Source of the DNA: Bacteriovoracaceae bacterium UBA2394 | GTDB lineage: Bacteria; Bdellovibrionota; UBA2394 | Direction of reading: 5' to 3' | NCBI GenBank assembly: GCA_002343335.1 | Contig: DDSI01000229.1 | Location: 1-13,912 of the forward strand | Length of the DNA stretch: 13,912 nt | Shown: positions 1-8,157 of the stretch, in pieces | Numbering within the stretch: position 1 is the stretch's first letter | How the letters are laid out: the number at the start of each line of letters is the position of its first letter | Made by a program: the position numbers and the translations under genes | Notes under the pieces: generated by a model | What the model was told of the DNA's origin: nothing | Databases searched by the model: none | The model's input: the letters and a program-made list of their open reading frames with translations, nothing else

Positions 1-75
1 CCAAACAAGCGCATGTTCTCGTCCACCGGCACCGAGAACCAAAATTTTTTTCTCATTGAGTACAGCCTTCGCCAT
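1..75 (-). CDS. purD: Phosphoribosylamine--glycine ligase, N-terminal fragment
   Basis: Only the first 25 codons lie in the window. The peptide starts MAKAVLNEKKILVLGAGGRE and continues HALVW, which matches the GAR synthetase N-terminus, where a short strand leads into the G-x-G-G-R-E-H-A-L signature of the N-terminal PurD domain. The family enzyme joins glycine to phosphoribosylamine using ATP in the second step of de novo purine synthesis. The ATG at 75-73 is preceded by a GAGGGA Shine-Dalgarno sequence that overlaps the stop codon of purH, so the two genes are probably translationally coupled; 9 nt separate them. The rest of the gene runs off the left edge. Recognition rests on a short but very characteristic motif. 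Confidence 0.88.
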   Translation of the reverse strand, partial: MAKAVLNEKKILVLGAGGREHALVW

Positions 76-84
76 CGGTTTCCC

Positions 85-1680
85 TCAATGCATGAAGTGT
101 CTAGTTTTAGTGCAAATCATTGCGACGTTGTGCTCATTGCAGGCATCAATAACCTGCTGATCGCGAATGCTTCCCCCGGGCTGAACGATCGCCGTGACCC
201 CCGAATTGAGCAAATATTCCAAACTATCGGGAAACGGAAAAAATCCATCAGAGGCACAAACCTTGGTTGGGGCATTTTGAAACTTCTTTGCTCGAAGTGA
301 CGCCGACTCCGAAGCAAATTTTCGATTCACCTGACCACACCCAATTCCCAATGTTTGATTTTCGCTGGCAATTACGACCGCGTTGCTCTTCGAATTCTTT
401 GCCACAACCCACGCAAAGCGCATGGCGGAGAGCTCATTGGCAGTCGGTTGCCGTTTCGTAACGACGGTTGCATCAGGCCCGAGAATTCCATCATTGAATC
501 CAGGAAGCACATCCGATTCTTGAATCAGATACCCACCGAAGATTCGCTTTCCTTCAAAGGCCGGGCGATATTCATGCCCTTTCGTCTGCGGATCAGGAAT
601 CAAGATGAGTCTTAAATTTTTCTTCGCCTGCAAAATCTCTCGCGCTTCCACGCTAAAATGAGTTGCACAAATAATTTCGAAAAAATGTTCCGACATCAAA
701 TGCGCTAATTCCGCATCCACTGTGCCGGAAATTGCGACAATTCCGCCAAAGGCACTCTCAGGATCTGCTTCAAAGGCTCGCCGATAGGATTCCACTTCCG
801 TAGTTCCAATTCCAACGCCACAAGGATTGTTGTGCTTCACAATCACAGTAGATTTCGCAGGCAATTCAATGAGACATCGCCAAGCTGCATCGGAATCCAA
901 AAAATTATTGAACGAAAGCGCCTTACCTTGAAGGCTTTCACTCAACGCGGGCTTTTCGACAGGTACTTGAAACCGATAGAGGGCGGCTTTTTGATGAGGA
1001 TTCTCTCCATACCGAAGTTCCTGAGCTAGTTTGCCATGTGTAGAATGATAGAGCGGAAATTCTCTCCGCGCGAGATCCTTCCCGTCCCATTCATACGCGC
1101 TCAACGTTTCGGAAATCGCAGAATCATAAATCGCTGTATGGCGAAATCCTCGAAGGGCCATTCGATAGCGAAAGCTGGCATCGAAGGGTTCGTCCTTATT
1201 TTCCTTGAGACGTTGAATCACCGTTGGATAATCCTTGGGATCTACCACCACGGTCACATGTTCATGATTTTTCGCAGCCGCGCGAATCATCGTCACTCCG
1301 CCCACATCGATATTCTCAATGAGATCTTTTAAATCATGTTTCTTTGTCGCCTGTGCAACCTTCTGAAAGGGGTAGAGATTCACGACCACTAAATCGATCC
1401 ATCGAATCCCATATTGCTGCGCTTCTTCGACGTCTTTTGGATCCTCTCGACGTCCCAGGAGCGCGCCGTGGATTCTGGGATGCAGCGTCTTTAAGCGCCC
1501 ATCCATCATCTCAGGAAATCCCGTGTAATCCGAAACGGAGATGGTCGGAATATTCGCATCGTTTAGAATTTTGGCCGTGCCCCCCGTAGAGATAATCTCC
1601 ACTTGAAAGTGTTTCAATGCCTTTCCAAGTTCCACCAATCCCGTCTTGTCGGAGACTGAAATCAAAGCTCTCTTAATCAT
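85..1680 (-). CDS. purH: Bifunctional AICAR formyltransferase / IMP cyclohydrolase
   Basis: This 531-residue protein has the usual PurH length (about 510-530). It catalyses the last two steps of de novo IMP synthesis: formylation of AICAR, then ring closure. Residues 1 to about 145 form the MGS-like IMP cyclohydrolase domain, with SVSDKTG near the start, STGGTAKIL, GRLKTLHPRIHG and VNLYPF. The rest is the AICARFT domain, with RYGENPHQ (about 223-230), the KHNNPCG motif carrying the catalytic Lys-His pair (about 282-283), KSNAVVIA, GIGCGQ and the C-terminal QPGGSIRD. The frame stays open to 1731, but I chose the ATG at 1680: it gives the family N-terminus (MIKRALISVSDKTG), has a GGGGGGAAA Shine-Dalgarno seven bases upstream, and abuts the lon stop codon with a 1-nt gap. 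purD follows 9 nt downstream. Confidence 0.97.
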   Translation of the reverse strand: MIKRALISVSDKTGLVELGKALKHFQVEIISTGGTAKILNDANIPTISVSDYTGFPEMMDGRLKTLHPRIHGALLGRREDPKDVEEAQQYGIRWIDLVVVNLYPFQKVAQATKKHDLKDLIENIDVGGVTMIRAAAKNHEHVTVVVDPKDYPTVIQRLKENKDEPFDASFRYRMALRGFRHTAIYDSAISETLSAYEWDGKDLARREFPLYHSTHGKLAQELRYGENPHQKAALYRFQVPVEKPALSESLQGKALSFNNFLDSDAAWRCLIELPAKSTVIVKHNNPCGVGIGTTEVESYRRAFEADPESAFGGIVAISGTVDAELAHLMSEHFFEIICATHFSVEAREILQAKKNLRLILIPDPQTKGHEYRPAFEGKRIFGGYLIQESDVLPGFNDGILGPDATVVTKRQPTANELSAMRFAWVVAKNSKSNAVVIASENQTLGIGCGQVNRKFASESASLRAKKFQNAPTKVCASDGFFPFPDSLEYLLNSGVTAIVQPGGSIRDQQVIDACNEHNVAMICTKTRHFMH

Positions 1681-1681
1681 C

Positions 1682-4084
1682 TCATTTCCCCCCAAATACC
1701 CATCCAAAGACGTCGTCATAGGTCTTTGCAAAATGCACCTTCAGACCCGCTTTCACTTCTTTGGGAATCTCATGGAGATCCTTTTTGTTATCGTATGGAA
1801 TTATCACTTCCGAACATTTCGCCTGCTTTGCTGCGATCAACTTTTGCTTCAATCCGCCGATGGCCAAGACACTTCCCTTTAAAGAAATTTCTCCGGTCAT
1901 TGCGACTCCACGTCGAATAGGTTCATTTCTAAAGAGAGATATCAACGCAGTCGTGATTGCAATCCCTGCGGAAGGTCCGTCTTTTCTAATCGCTCCGGCC
2001 GGAAAGTGGATGTGAATATCCGTTTTATCAAATTGGGAAAGGTCCAACTGAAATCGTTTCGCGGCAGATCGCAGGTACGAGAGAGAAATTCGGGCACTCT
2101 CGGTCATGGTTTCACCCAATTTCCCCGTGAGCTGAAGATTTTTCGACCCCGGCATTTTCGTTGCTTCAATAAAGAGCACCTCTCCGCCGTACATGGTCCA
2201 CGCCAAGCCCATCACGACTCCGGGTCTTCTCGGAATCAATGCTTCCTGCGTGTATTTGTGCACACCCAGAAACTGGGAGAGGTTTTTCGGTGAAACTACA
2301 ATAGTCTGCTTGAGCGCACCTCTCGCCACGATCGCTGCGACTTTACGACAGATCTTCTCGATTTCGCGCTCCAAGTTGCGAACACCAGCTTCGCGGGTGT
2401 AAAAGCGAACGATTTCTGCATAAGTGGCCGGTGAAAGTCTCAAGTGTTTCGGCAACAAACCCGATTCCTTCAACTGCTTTGGAAAGAGATACCTAGAGGC
2501 AATAGCCACCTTCTCGCTCTCGATATAGCCCGTCATTTCGATAATCTCGAGACGATCTCGAAGCGCGCTCGGAACATTGTCGATATTATTTGCCGTACAA
2601 ATAAACAGAACCTGCGAGAGGTCGAAGGGCAAATCGAGATAGTAGTCTAAAAAATTTTTATTCTGCTCGGGATCCAGAACCTCAAGAAGTGCGCTTGCAG
2701 GATCCCCTCGCCAATCGCTTCCAATTTTGTCGATTTCATCGAGCAGAATGACCGGATTCTTTACCTGAGCTCGTTTGAGCGCTTGAATGAGTCGGCCCGG
2801 CATAGCCCCCACGTACGTTCGGCGGTGTCCCTTAATTTCCGCCTCGTCGCGCATCCCCCCCAAACTCAGTCGATAAAATTTTCGATCGAGCGCTTCCGCA
2901 ATACTTTTTCCTAGCGATGTTTTTCCCACACCCGGAGGGCCGGAGAAGCAAATGATGCTGCCCGCTAAATCTTTTCTCAAATGACGGACCGATAAGAATT
3001 CTAAAATACGAGTCTTCGCATCCTTCAATCCAAAATGGTCCCGATCCAAAATCTTTTCTGCATGGCGAATGTCAGTGTCATCTTGAGTCGTCTTCGCCCA
3101 CGGAAGTCCCGCTAACCAATCTAGATAATTCCGAGTGATAGAATATTCACTCGACTCTGGGGGCATCGCCGCCAATCTGCGCAATTCTTCATCCGCTTTT
3201 GTTTGCGCCTCTTCGGACAGCTTCGCTTCTGCCAGCTTTTCTTTGAGGCGTTTCAATTCCGAATTGAGATCATCTCTCTCCTCACCAAGTTCCTTTCGGA
3301 TTGCGCGCAGTTGTTCGCGAAGGAAATATTCTCGCTGAGAAGTCGAAATCTTATTTTGAATTTCGCCCTGAATTTTTTGACCCAATCGAAGAATTTCTAA
3401 TTCCTGCGTGAGATGCGAAACGCACTTTTTCAATCGCTCTTCCACATCCATCGTTTCAAGAAGGCTCTGACGAGTGGCAAGATCAATGCGCTTCAAATGA
3501 GCTGCAATAAAGTCGGACAACTTTGCAGGACCCTCAATGTTCAGTGCGGCCAAAGAGAATTCATCGGACAGTGTGGGCGAAAGCTGAATGACTTCCTGAA
3601 GGAGTGTTTGGGCCGAGGTCGTCAGCGCCTCCACGACCTTCGACTCCACTGCCTTTTCTTCCATATAGTCGATGTTGGCGCGAATCACCGGTACCGACGC
3701 AGTGAAAGATTTCACCTTAAAACGTTTTAGCGTTTGAACGATCATGCTCGTTGAGCCCTCGGGCAGGCGCAAAATGCGAAGTACTCGCGCGCAAACCCCA
3801 ATCTCGTATAGATCGCTCGGCGAAGGATCTTCCCCTTGATCGCGCTTTCGAGCCAAGAACCCTACATATTCCGGATTCGCTGTATTTTTATGAAGAAGGT
3901 CCTGAAGTTTACCCTTCGGCACGACCACAGGAAGAATCATGTGCGGAAAGGCCACAAAATTAGAAATTGGAAAGATGGTAACGTCGACCGGCAGCGCTTT
4001 CTTATTCTTGGTCGTATCGATCAAGAGCGCATCGCTGGAGCCAAGATTTTCACTGCCCGGAGGAACGTGGATAATTTGTGACAT
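1682..4084 (-). CDS. lon: Lon ATP-dependent protease (LonA type)
   Basis: This 800-residue protein has the full LonA architecture. Residues 30 to about 230 are the substrate-binding LAN domain (begins VDVTIFPISNFVAFPHMI), followed by a coiled-coil-like Glu/Lys-rich stretch at about 250-305. The AAA+ module has Walker A GPPGVGKT (382-389) and Walker B ILLDEID (446-452). The C-terminal serine protease domain has KDGPSAG with catalytic Ser705 and GGLKQK with catalytic Lys748, the same 43-residue Ser-Lys spacing as the E. coli dyad. Lon degrades misfolded and regulatory proteins in the cytoplasm. The ATG at 4084 lies 4 nt after the cutA stop, and purH starts 1 nt after the lon stop, so its expression is tied to the upstream dnaX run. 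I see no dedicated heat-shock promoter in the small gap upstream. Confidence 0.97.
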   Translation of the reverse strand: MSQIIHVPPGSENLGSSDALLIDTTKNKKALPVDVTIFPISNFVAFPHMILPVVVPKGKLQDLLHKNTANPEYVGFLARKRDQGEDPSPSDLYEIGVCARVLRILRLPEGSTSMIVQTLKRFKVKSFTASVPVIRANIDYMEEKAVESKVVEALTTSAQTLLQEVIQLSPTLSDEFSLAALNIEGPAKLSDFIAAHLKRIDLATRQSLLETMDVEERLKKCVSHLTQELEILRLGQKIQGEIQNKISTSQREYFLREQLRAIRKELGEERDDLNSELKRLKEKLAEAKLSEEAQTKADEELRRLAAMPPESSEYSITRNYLDWLAGLPWAKTTQDDTDIRHAEKILDRDHFGLKDAKTRILEFLSVRHLRKDLAGSIICFSGPPGVGKTSLGKSIAEALDRKFYRLSLGGMRDEAEIKGHRRTYVGAMPGRLIQALKRAQVKNPVILLDEIDKIGSDWRGDPASALLEVLDPEQNKNFLDYYLDLPFDLSQVLFICTANNIDNVPSALRDRLEIIEMTGYIESEKVAIASRYLFPKQLKESGLLPKHLRLSPATYAEIVRFYTREAGVRNLEREIEKICRKVAAIVARGALKQTIVVSPKNLSQFLGVHKYTQEALIPRRPGVVMGLAWTMYGGEVLFIEATKMPGSKNLQLTGKLGETMTESARISLSYLRSAAKRFQLDLSQFDKTDIHIHFPAGAIRKDGPSAGIAITTALISLFRNEPIRRGVAMTGEISLKGSVLAIGGLKQKLIAAKQAKCSEVIIPYDNKKDLHEIPKEVKAGLKVHFAKTYDDVFGWVFGGK

Positions 4085-4088
4085 GGTT

Positions 4089-4451
4089 CTAAATCTTCCG
4101 TTTTTTTAGGGGCGACTTCGCCAAGGTTTCACGGTCGATCCAATTTAAATACGCGGCGTTTCCACCCCCCATAGGAATACCGATAATCTCTGGGACATCA
4201 AAGGGATGATGTTGAGATATTGTTTTTTGCAACTTTGGCCACAAATCTGCGCGAGTTTTGATCCATAATTGATATTCTTGGGCCTTCTCCAAGCGTCCCT
4301 TCCACCAGTAATGAGAACGGATTTTAGAAGAAATCTGCACACAGGCGCATAGTCTGGCCTTTAAGAGGAGGGCTGCTAATTTGTTTGCGCTGCCCTTGCT
4401 TGGGCATGTGGTGAGAACGATCCAGTACTGAGGCTTTGCATCGGCGGGCAC
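4089..4451 (-). CDS. cutA: CutA1-family divalent-cation tolerance protein
   Basis: This 120-residue protein spans the whole CutA1 family length. Hallmarks in order are the VLTTCPSKGSANKLA first strand and helix, CACVQI, the HYWWKGRLEKAQEYQLWIKT segment, and HPFDVPEIIGIP followed by YLNWI. CutA1 proteins form very stable ferredoxin-like trimers in the cytoplasm and were named for copper tolerance in E. coli; their actual role is poorly defined. The start is a GTG at 4451-4449 whose G overlaps the last base of the dnaX TAG stop (TAGTG). A GGAGG Shine-Dalgarno sits four bases upstream, inside the dnaX 3' end. The protein continues directly to a TAG 4 nt before lon. The tail (KSPLKKRKI) is basic and probably unstructured. 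The P-type copper ATPase at the other end of the window is not adjacent, so a metal link between the two is speculation. Confidence 0.93.
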   Translation of the reverse strand: MPADAKPQYWIVLTTCPSKGSANKLAALLLKARLCACVQISSKIRSHYWWKGRLEKAQEYQLWIKTRADLWPKLQKTISQHHPFDVPEIIGIPMGGGNAAYLNWIDRETLAKSPLKKRKI

Positions 4452-6181
4452 TAAACCTCCGTCCGAATTCCCGAAATCGTTACGCTTTCCACCTCTCCTC
4501 CAAGGAGTTCCGCCGCCTTCAAAATATCGGGATCTTGTAGAATTTTATCCTTTGCCTCTTTCATAAAGTGTGGATTGCCTGTGGGTTTCTTGGGTGAAGC
4601 TCCTTCAGCCTCAGACTTCGACGGCGCACTCAGCTCTGAGACTTCCAACTTCTGAATCTTTCCGCCGGTCAGATCCTTCAATAGCTTCTCCAGCTCCACT
4701 CGTAGAATTTTTTCAGACAACTGCCGAAATGCAAAATGTCCCTTAGGAAACAAGATGGAGAACTTGGGACCATTCCAGTCTGCCTTTCCACAGATCAACA
4801 TGGCATGAAGACTGGGTCGCGCACGCTTAATGGCGTCTAAAAGGAAATCCACATCTTTCACCATAATAGGCTCCGCTTTCGGAGTCGTCGCCTGAGCGCT
4901 AGGAGGCGCCGATCTCGCCGGTGGAGTGAAGGAAGGGGGAGGAGGTATATAACTTGGCGCGGGGGAGTGGAGGGGCGCCACTTGAGGCGCTGAAGGTGCT
5001 ATAGTCGCCGGTGCATTTTCAAGCGCTGTCAAAATCGTTTTTAAATCTTCCGTTCGAGTAATTCGGGCAGCGCGAATAAGTGTCATCTCGAGCGCTACGC
5101 GAGGAATCTCTGATTTTCGAAGGCGCTCATACCCATTCCATAAAATTTCAAAAAGCCTGTCGGCGTCCTCTACACTCCACGCAGAGAAAGTCTGGATGAG
5201 ATCGTCAAGCTGCGCGAGATCAACTTCTTCAGCCACCAAGTCTTTCTTTCCCGACGCTTTCACCAGCAACACTGCGCGCATCCAAATCAACAAGCGATGT
5301 GTAAGTCGGGCGAGATCTTTTCCCTGTTCATAAAACGCCTTCGTCTTCTGCAACAGCGCCGGCAAATCCTGTGCTGCAATTGCTTTCAAAAAATCGATCT
5401 CTTTCTGTGAACCGATGGTGCCGAGAAAGGCATCTACGCTTTCTTCGGAAATATTCTTGGCATCGTTCATGAGGAGCAATTGCTCAAGCAGGGTCTGAGC
5501 ATCTCGAAGCGAGCCGTCCGCTGCCGTTGCCACCGCCTCTAAAACTTCCTTACTAATTTTCAATTTTTCCGCAGAAACAATCCGCTCCAAGTTCGAAACG
5601 ATTTCGACTTCCCGAAGCCTTCGCATTTCGATTCGATGAGCGCGAGATAAAACCGTGGCTGGAATTTTTTCAGGTTCCGTCGTCGCCATTAAAAACAAAA
5701 CATGCGCCGGCGGCTCCTCAAGAGTTTTTAAAAGAGCATTGAACGCAGCGTTCGATAACATATGAACTTCATCTATAATATAAACGGTTCGAGCCCCCAC
5801 CGACGGACGAAAGGCCACCGACTCAATAATCGAGCGCACATCATCGACTCCCGTATGCGAGGCGCCATCGATCTCGATGATATCCATATATCTGCCAGAA
5901 GCCTGAGCCTTGCACGCGGCGCACGCTCCACAGGGTCTACTGTCCTTTGCCTTTTCTTCTAAACAAGAGGCCGCTTTCGCAAAAATTCGAGCGCAAGTCG
6001 TCTTTCCCGTCCCTCTAGGTCCTGAGAAAATATAAGCAGGGGCTATCCGATTCGATTTAAGCGCCTCACTCAGTGCCTTCACGGCCAAACCCTGTCCCAC
6101 CACATCCGCCAGGGCCTGGGGGCGATATTTTCTCGCAAGATTTAATCGTGAATCTGTTCGAGTCATAGCCGTCGAGGTCAT
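4451..6181 (-). CDS. dnaX: DNA polymerase III subunit gamma/tau
   Basis: This 576-residue protein is the ATP-driven motor subunit of the DNA polymerase III clamp loader. The N-terminal AAA+ module shows LARKYRPQ, Walker A GPRGTGKT (54-61), a zinc-binding cysteine set (Cys73, 84, 87, 90), Walker B with IIDEVHML (135-142), and sensor-1 ATTEP. The position normally reading SRC, which carries the arginine finger, reads SRA here (179-181), so the Arg is kept and the Cys lost. A lid and oligomerisation domain follow to about residue 370, then a Pro/Ala-rich linker (about 395-440) and a tau-like C-terminal region. I see no classic A-AAA-AAG slippage site, so a truncated gamma form is not predicted from sequence. 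The start is ATG 6181; ATG 6166 (residue 6) is a plausible alternative, and neither has a clear Shine-Dalgarno. It is the first gene of the run that continues into cutA, lon, purH and purD. Confidence 0.96.
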   Translation of the reverse strand: MTSTAMTRTDSRLNLARKYRPQALADVVGQGLAVKALSEALKSNRIAPAYIFSGPRGTGKTTCARIFAKAASCLEEKAKDSRPCGACAACKAQASGRYMDIIEIDGASHTGVDDVRSIIESVAFRPSVGARTVYIIDEVHMLSNAAFNALLKTLEEPPAHVLFLMATTEPEKIPATVLSRAHRIEMRRLREVEIVSNLERIVSAEKLKISKEVLEAVATAADGSLRDAQTLLEQLLLMNDAKNISEESVDAFLGTIGSQKEIDFLKAIAAQDLPALLQKTKAFYEQGKDLARLTHRLLIWMRAVLLVKASGKKDLVAEEVDLAQLDDLIQTFSAWSVEDADRLFEILWNGYERLRKSEIPRVALEMTLIRAARITRTEDLKTILTALENAPATIAPSAPQVAPLHSPAPSYIPPPPSFTPPARSAPPSAQATTPKAEPIMVKDVDFLLDAIKRARPSLHAMLICGKADWNGPKFSILFPKGHFAFRQLSEKILRVELEKLLKDLTGGKIQKLEVSELSAPSKSEAEGASPKKPTGNPHFMKEAKDKILQDPDILKAAELLGGEVESVTISGIRTEV

Positions 6182-6276
6182 TGATTCAGCAAGCTGGATC
6201 GAGTGTCAATTCAAAGGAATACAACAATCACTCGGCCGTTGCCCAGAGCTGCCAATAATGAAATGATCTCGCCAAC

Positions 6277-7011
6277 ATGCCGATTAGTATTGAACTTCAT
6301 GATATTGCTACCATCGGATTGCTCGTCTTTTTAGAGGGGATCTTATCCATCGACAATGCTGTCGTACTCGCCTTGCTCGCCAACAAGCTTCCGAAGGAGC
6401 AGCAAAAAAAGGCCCTCAGTTACGGACTCATTGGCGCATTTGTATTTCGTTTCATAGCGCTCTTCATGGCCGCTTATCTCATGAAATGGAATTGGGTGAA
6501 GTTTGTGGGCGGCGGTTATTTGATTTATGTTGCACTTTCACACTGGGTCTTTGGGGACAAAAAGGAAGACGATGCTCCCAAAGCAGTTCGAGCTTCTTTT
6601 TGGAAGACTGTGATCGTGATCGAGCTCACGGACATAGCTTTTGCGATTGATTCCATTTTGGCGGCTGTTGCCATAACCACCAAGTTTTGGGTGGTATTTA
6701 CAGGTGGCGTGATCGGTCTCGTCGTCATGCGGTTTGCCGCTTCTATGTTCATTGGACTGTTGCGAAAATTCCCAGCGTTCGAAGTTTCAGCCTACATTCT
6801 TGTCCTTATTATTGGCGTAAAACTCGTCATTGCCGGTTTTCAAATTCCAGGAATCGATTTTCATTCTTCGAGCAGCCCTGCCTCGTGGATATTTTGGATC
6901 GCCATGTTAAGCGCGCTGGCCTATGGATTCTTAGGACATCGTAAACGCGGCAAATCCATGGTCGATAAGCTCAAGAAACAAGAAAAGGCTCTCGAGCAAT
7001 TTGAGAACTAA
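6277..7011 (+). CDS. TerC-family integral membrane protein (probable Mn/metal exporter)
   Basis: This 244-residue protein is highly hydrophobic, with about seven membrane segments. It carries the two acidic TerC signatures: LEGILSIDNAVVLA (Glu20, Asp26, Asn27) and IELTDIAFAIDSI (Glu116, Asp119, Asp125), both lying in membrane segments. Family members (TerC, Alx, YceF/YkoY) are linked to tellurium resistance, to manganese export and to metal loading of secreted proteins. The charged tail (residues 220-244) is probably cytoplasmic. The ATG at 6277 is the only good in-frame start; an ATG 19 nt earlier hits a stop at once. No strong Shine-Dalgarno is visible. It is divergent from dnaX across 95 bp and convergent with the thioredoxin-like gene. 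I see no yybP-ykoY-like manganese riboswitch in the short upstream gap. The substrate is inferred from the family only. Confidence 0.9.
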   Translation: MPISIELHDIATIGLLVFLEGILSIDNAVVLALLANKLPKEQQKKALSYGLIGAFVFRFIALFMAAYLMKWNWVKFVGGGYLIYVALSHWVFGDKKEDDAPKAVRASFWKTVIVIELTDIAFAIDSILAAVAITTKFWVVFTGGVIGLVVMRFAASMFIGLLRKFPAFEVSAYILVLIIGVKLVIAGFQIPGIDFHSSSSPASWIFWIAMLSALAYGFLGHRKRGKSMVDKLKKQEKALEQFEN

Positions 7012-7081
7012 ATTCTCTTAATATCGCCCGGAGCCTTTCCGCACTTTCTCGAATGTAATTGAAGAACTTAGAGCAGATCTT

Positions 7082-8047
7082 TTATTTTCCCCCTACCGAC
7101 TGCCGCTCCTTTAATTCCTCCTCAAGCGCCTTGTATGCTTCTTTGACTTTCACTAATTTTTCATTCCCGATGAAATTCGGATCCACTTGGATAGCTTGAT
7201 CAATTGCTTCCACCGCCTTCGCAATATCCTTCGATGAGGCATAAATCGTCGATTTCAGAACCAAAACGGTTCGCTTCATGCCGGCGGACAAATTTGGAAT
7301 GCTCAAAAAATTATCGATCGCAATCAGCGCCTTTCCAGGTTCGTTGTCATTGGCTTCGAGACTGGAAAGAAGATTCAAAAGCTCGATCTGTTCATAAGCA
7401 CCTTTTTCGTTCTTCGGATCGGCGGCCTTGAATTCATCAATGAGCTTCTGATGACCCACGAGGCGGCCATTCGAATATTGCATGACCAGCTCTAAACAAG
7501 CCCTCAATTTCTGAATTCGATCCTCAGCAGTCGTACTTTCCGCCCACTTGGAATTGTTTACTTGGCTTTCAATTTTTTCATAAACCTTGTTAAGACCCTT
7601 AACCAATTCTGCATGCTGTTCAGGCTTCAAAGTCTCCACATAAGGCACAGTTCCATAAAGAGCCCCGTCGGCACTGGTAACAAAATACGAGGGAACAAAT
7701 TCAAGGGTCACTTTATATTTTTTCGCTATGGCCGTGGCAGTGGCCCTGTCCTCAGCTGGAGCATCCGCCTTGAAGCGCACGGGAACTTTGACGATGAGAT
7801 GATCGTTGGAGAGAGAATTGACAATAGCCGCATTCTCAAAAACCGCGGCATCCAAGAGCGCTGACTTCTGCCCCAAGTTGCCTTCTGTGAAATGCAAAAT
7901 GACTCTTTTGTTTTCAGCCTTTGCCTTCGCATAAACATTGTCGATTGCTTCCTTTAATGAAGCATGTGCTGGAACGACAGCAAATCCCGCAAGCAAAACG
8001 GATCCTAAGGTTGCCGCTTTAAGTCCAAAATGGATTACTTTTTTCAT
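7082..8047 (-). CDS. Secreted thioredoxin-fold protein lacking the CXXC motif, with a helical C-terminal domain
   Basis: This 321-residue protein begins with a signal peptide (two Lys, hydrophobic core at 10-25, PAHA/S cleavage after about residue 29). Residues 32 to about 145 resemble the Thioredoxin_7 / DUF255-like pattern: an A-K-A-E-x-K-R-V-I-L-H-F strand, a helix beginning at the usual WCxxC place, an FVPSYFV strand with the cis-proline site (Pro119), and a DGALYG turn. At the active site it reads FTEGNLGQKS (53-62), so the two Cys positions are Gly59 and Ser62 and it cannot do thiol-disulfide exchange. The C-terminal half (about 150-321) is helical and TPR-like, ending in a Glu/Lys-rich coil. 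There is an AGAGG Shine-Dalgarno about nine bases before the ATG at 8047. It probably acts in the periplasm as a binding or scaffold protein. Its specific function is unknown. Confidence 0.8.
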   Translation of the reverse strand: MKKVIHFGLKAATLGSVLLAGFAVVPAHASLKEAIDNVYAKAKAENKRVILHFTEGNLGQKSALLDAAVFENAAIVNSLSNDHLIVKVPVRFKADAPAEDRATATAIAKKYKVTLEFVPSYFVTSADGALYGTVPYVETLKPEQHAELVKGLNKVYEKIESQVNNSKWAESTTAEDRIQKLRACLELVMQYSNGRLVGHQKLIDEFKAADPKNEKGAYEQIELLNLLSSLEANDNEPGKALIAIDNFLSIPNLSAGMKRTVLVLKSTIYASSKDIAKAVEAIDQAIQVDPNFIGNEKLVKVKEAYKALEEELKERQSVGGK

Positions 8048-8081
8048 GAATAAGACCTCTTTCTATGAATGGATGGTCGCA

Positions 8082-8109
8082 CTTCTAACAGGAACTTTCT
8101 CACCGTCAA
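8082..8109 (-). promoter_or_regulatory. Candidate sigma-70-type promoter of the thioredoxin-like gene
   Basis: Read on the minus strand, TTGACG (8109-8104) and TAGAAG (8087-8082) are separated by 16 bp. They match the -35 and -10 consensus at five and four of six positions. This would place transcription start near 8075, giving a leader of about 27 nt that contains the AGAGG ribosome-binding site before the ATG at 8047. The site lies in the 110-bp divergent gap shared with the gene at 8158. It is pattern matching only. Confidence 0.35.
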
Positions 8110-8157
8110 TGTTTTTAACTTTGGCTGATTCTGAAATCATGGTATCGCAAGCTCACT

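Noticed and set aside
1681..1731. A longer purH reading that begins inside the lon 3' end.
   Set aside because: The extra 17 residues have no family match, and ATG 1680 has a good ribosome site next to the lon stop.
4700..5680. A6 runs within dnaX as a programmed frameshift site.
   Set aside because: Both runs read GAA-AAA-ATT in frame; they are neither A-AAA-AAG nor a long A9 run, and no partner hairpin stands out.
6180..6209. TTGACA on the minus strand as the dnaX promoter.
   Set aside because: The -10 at 17-18 bp would overlap the start codon and matches poorly, so it was left out as a feature. It would only work if translation began at ATG 6166.
6182..6276. A manganese riboswitch of the yybP-ykoY type before the TerC-family gene.
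   Set aside because: The gap is only 95 bp, and the conserved core elements cannot be found by eye.
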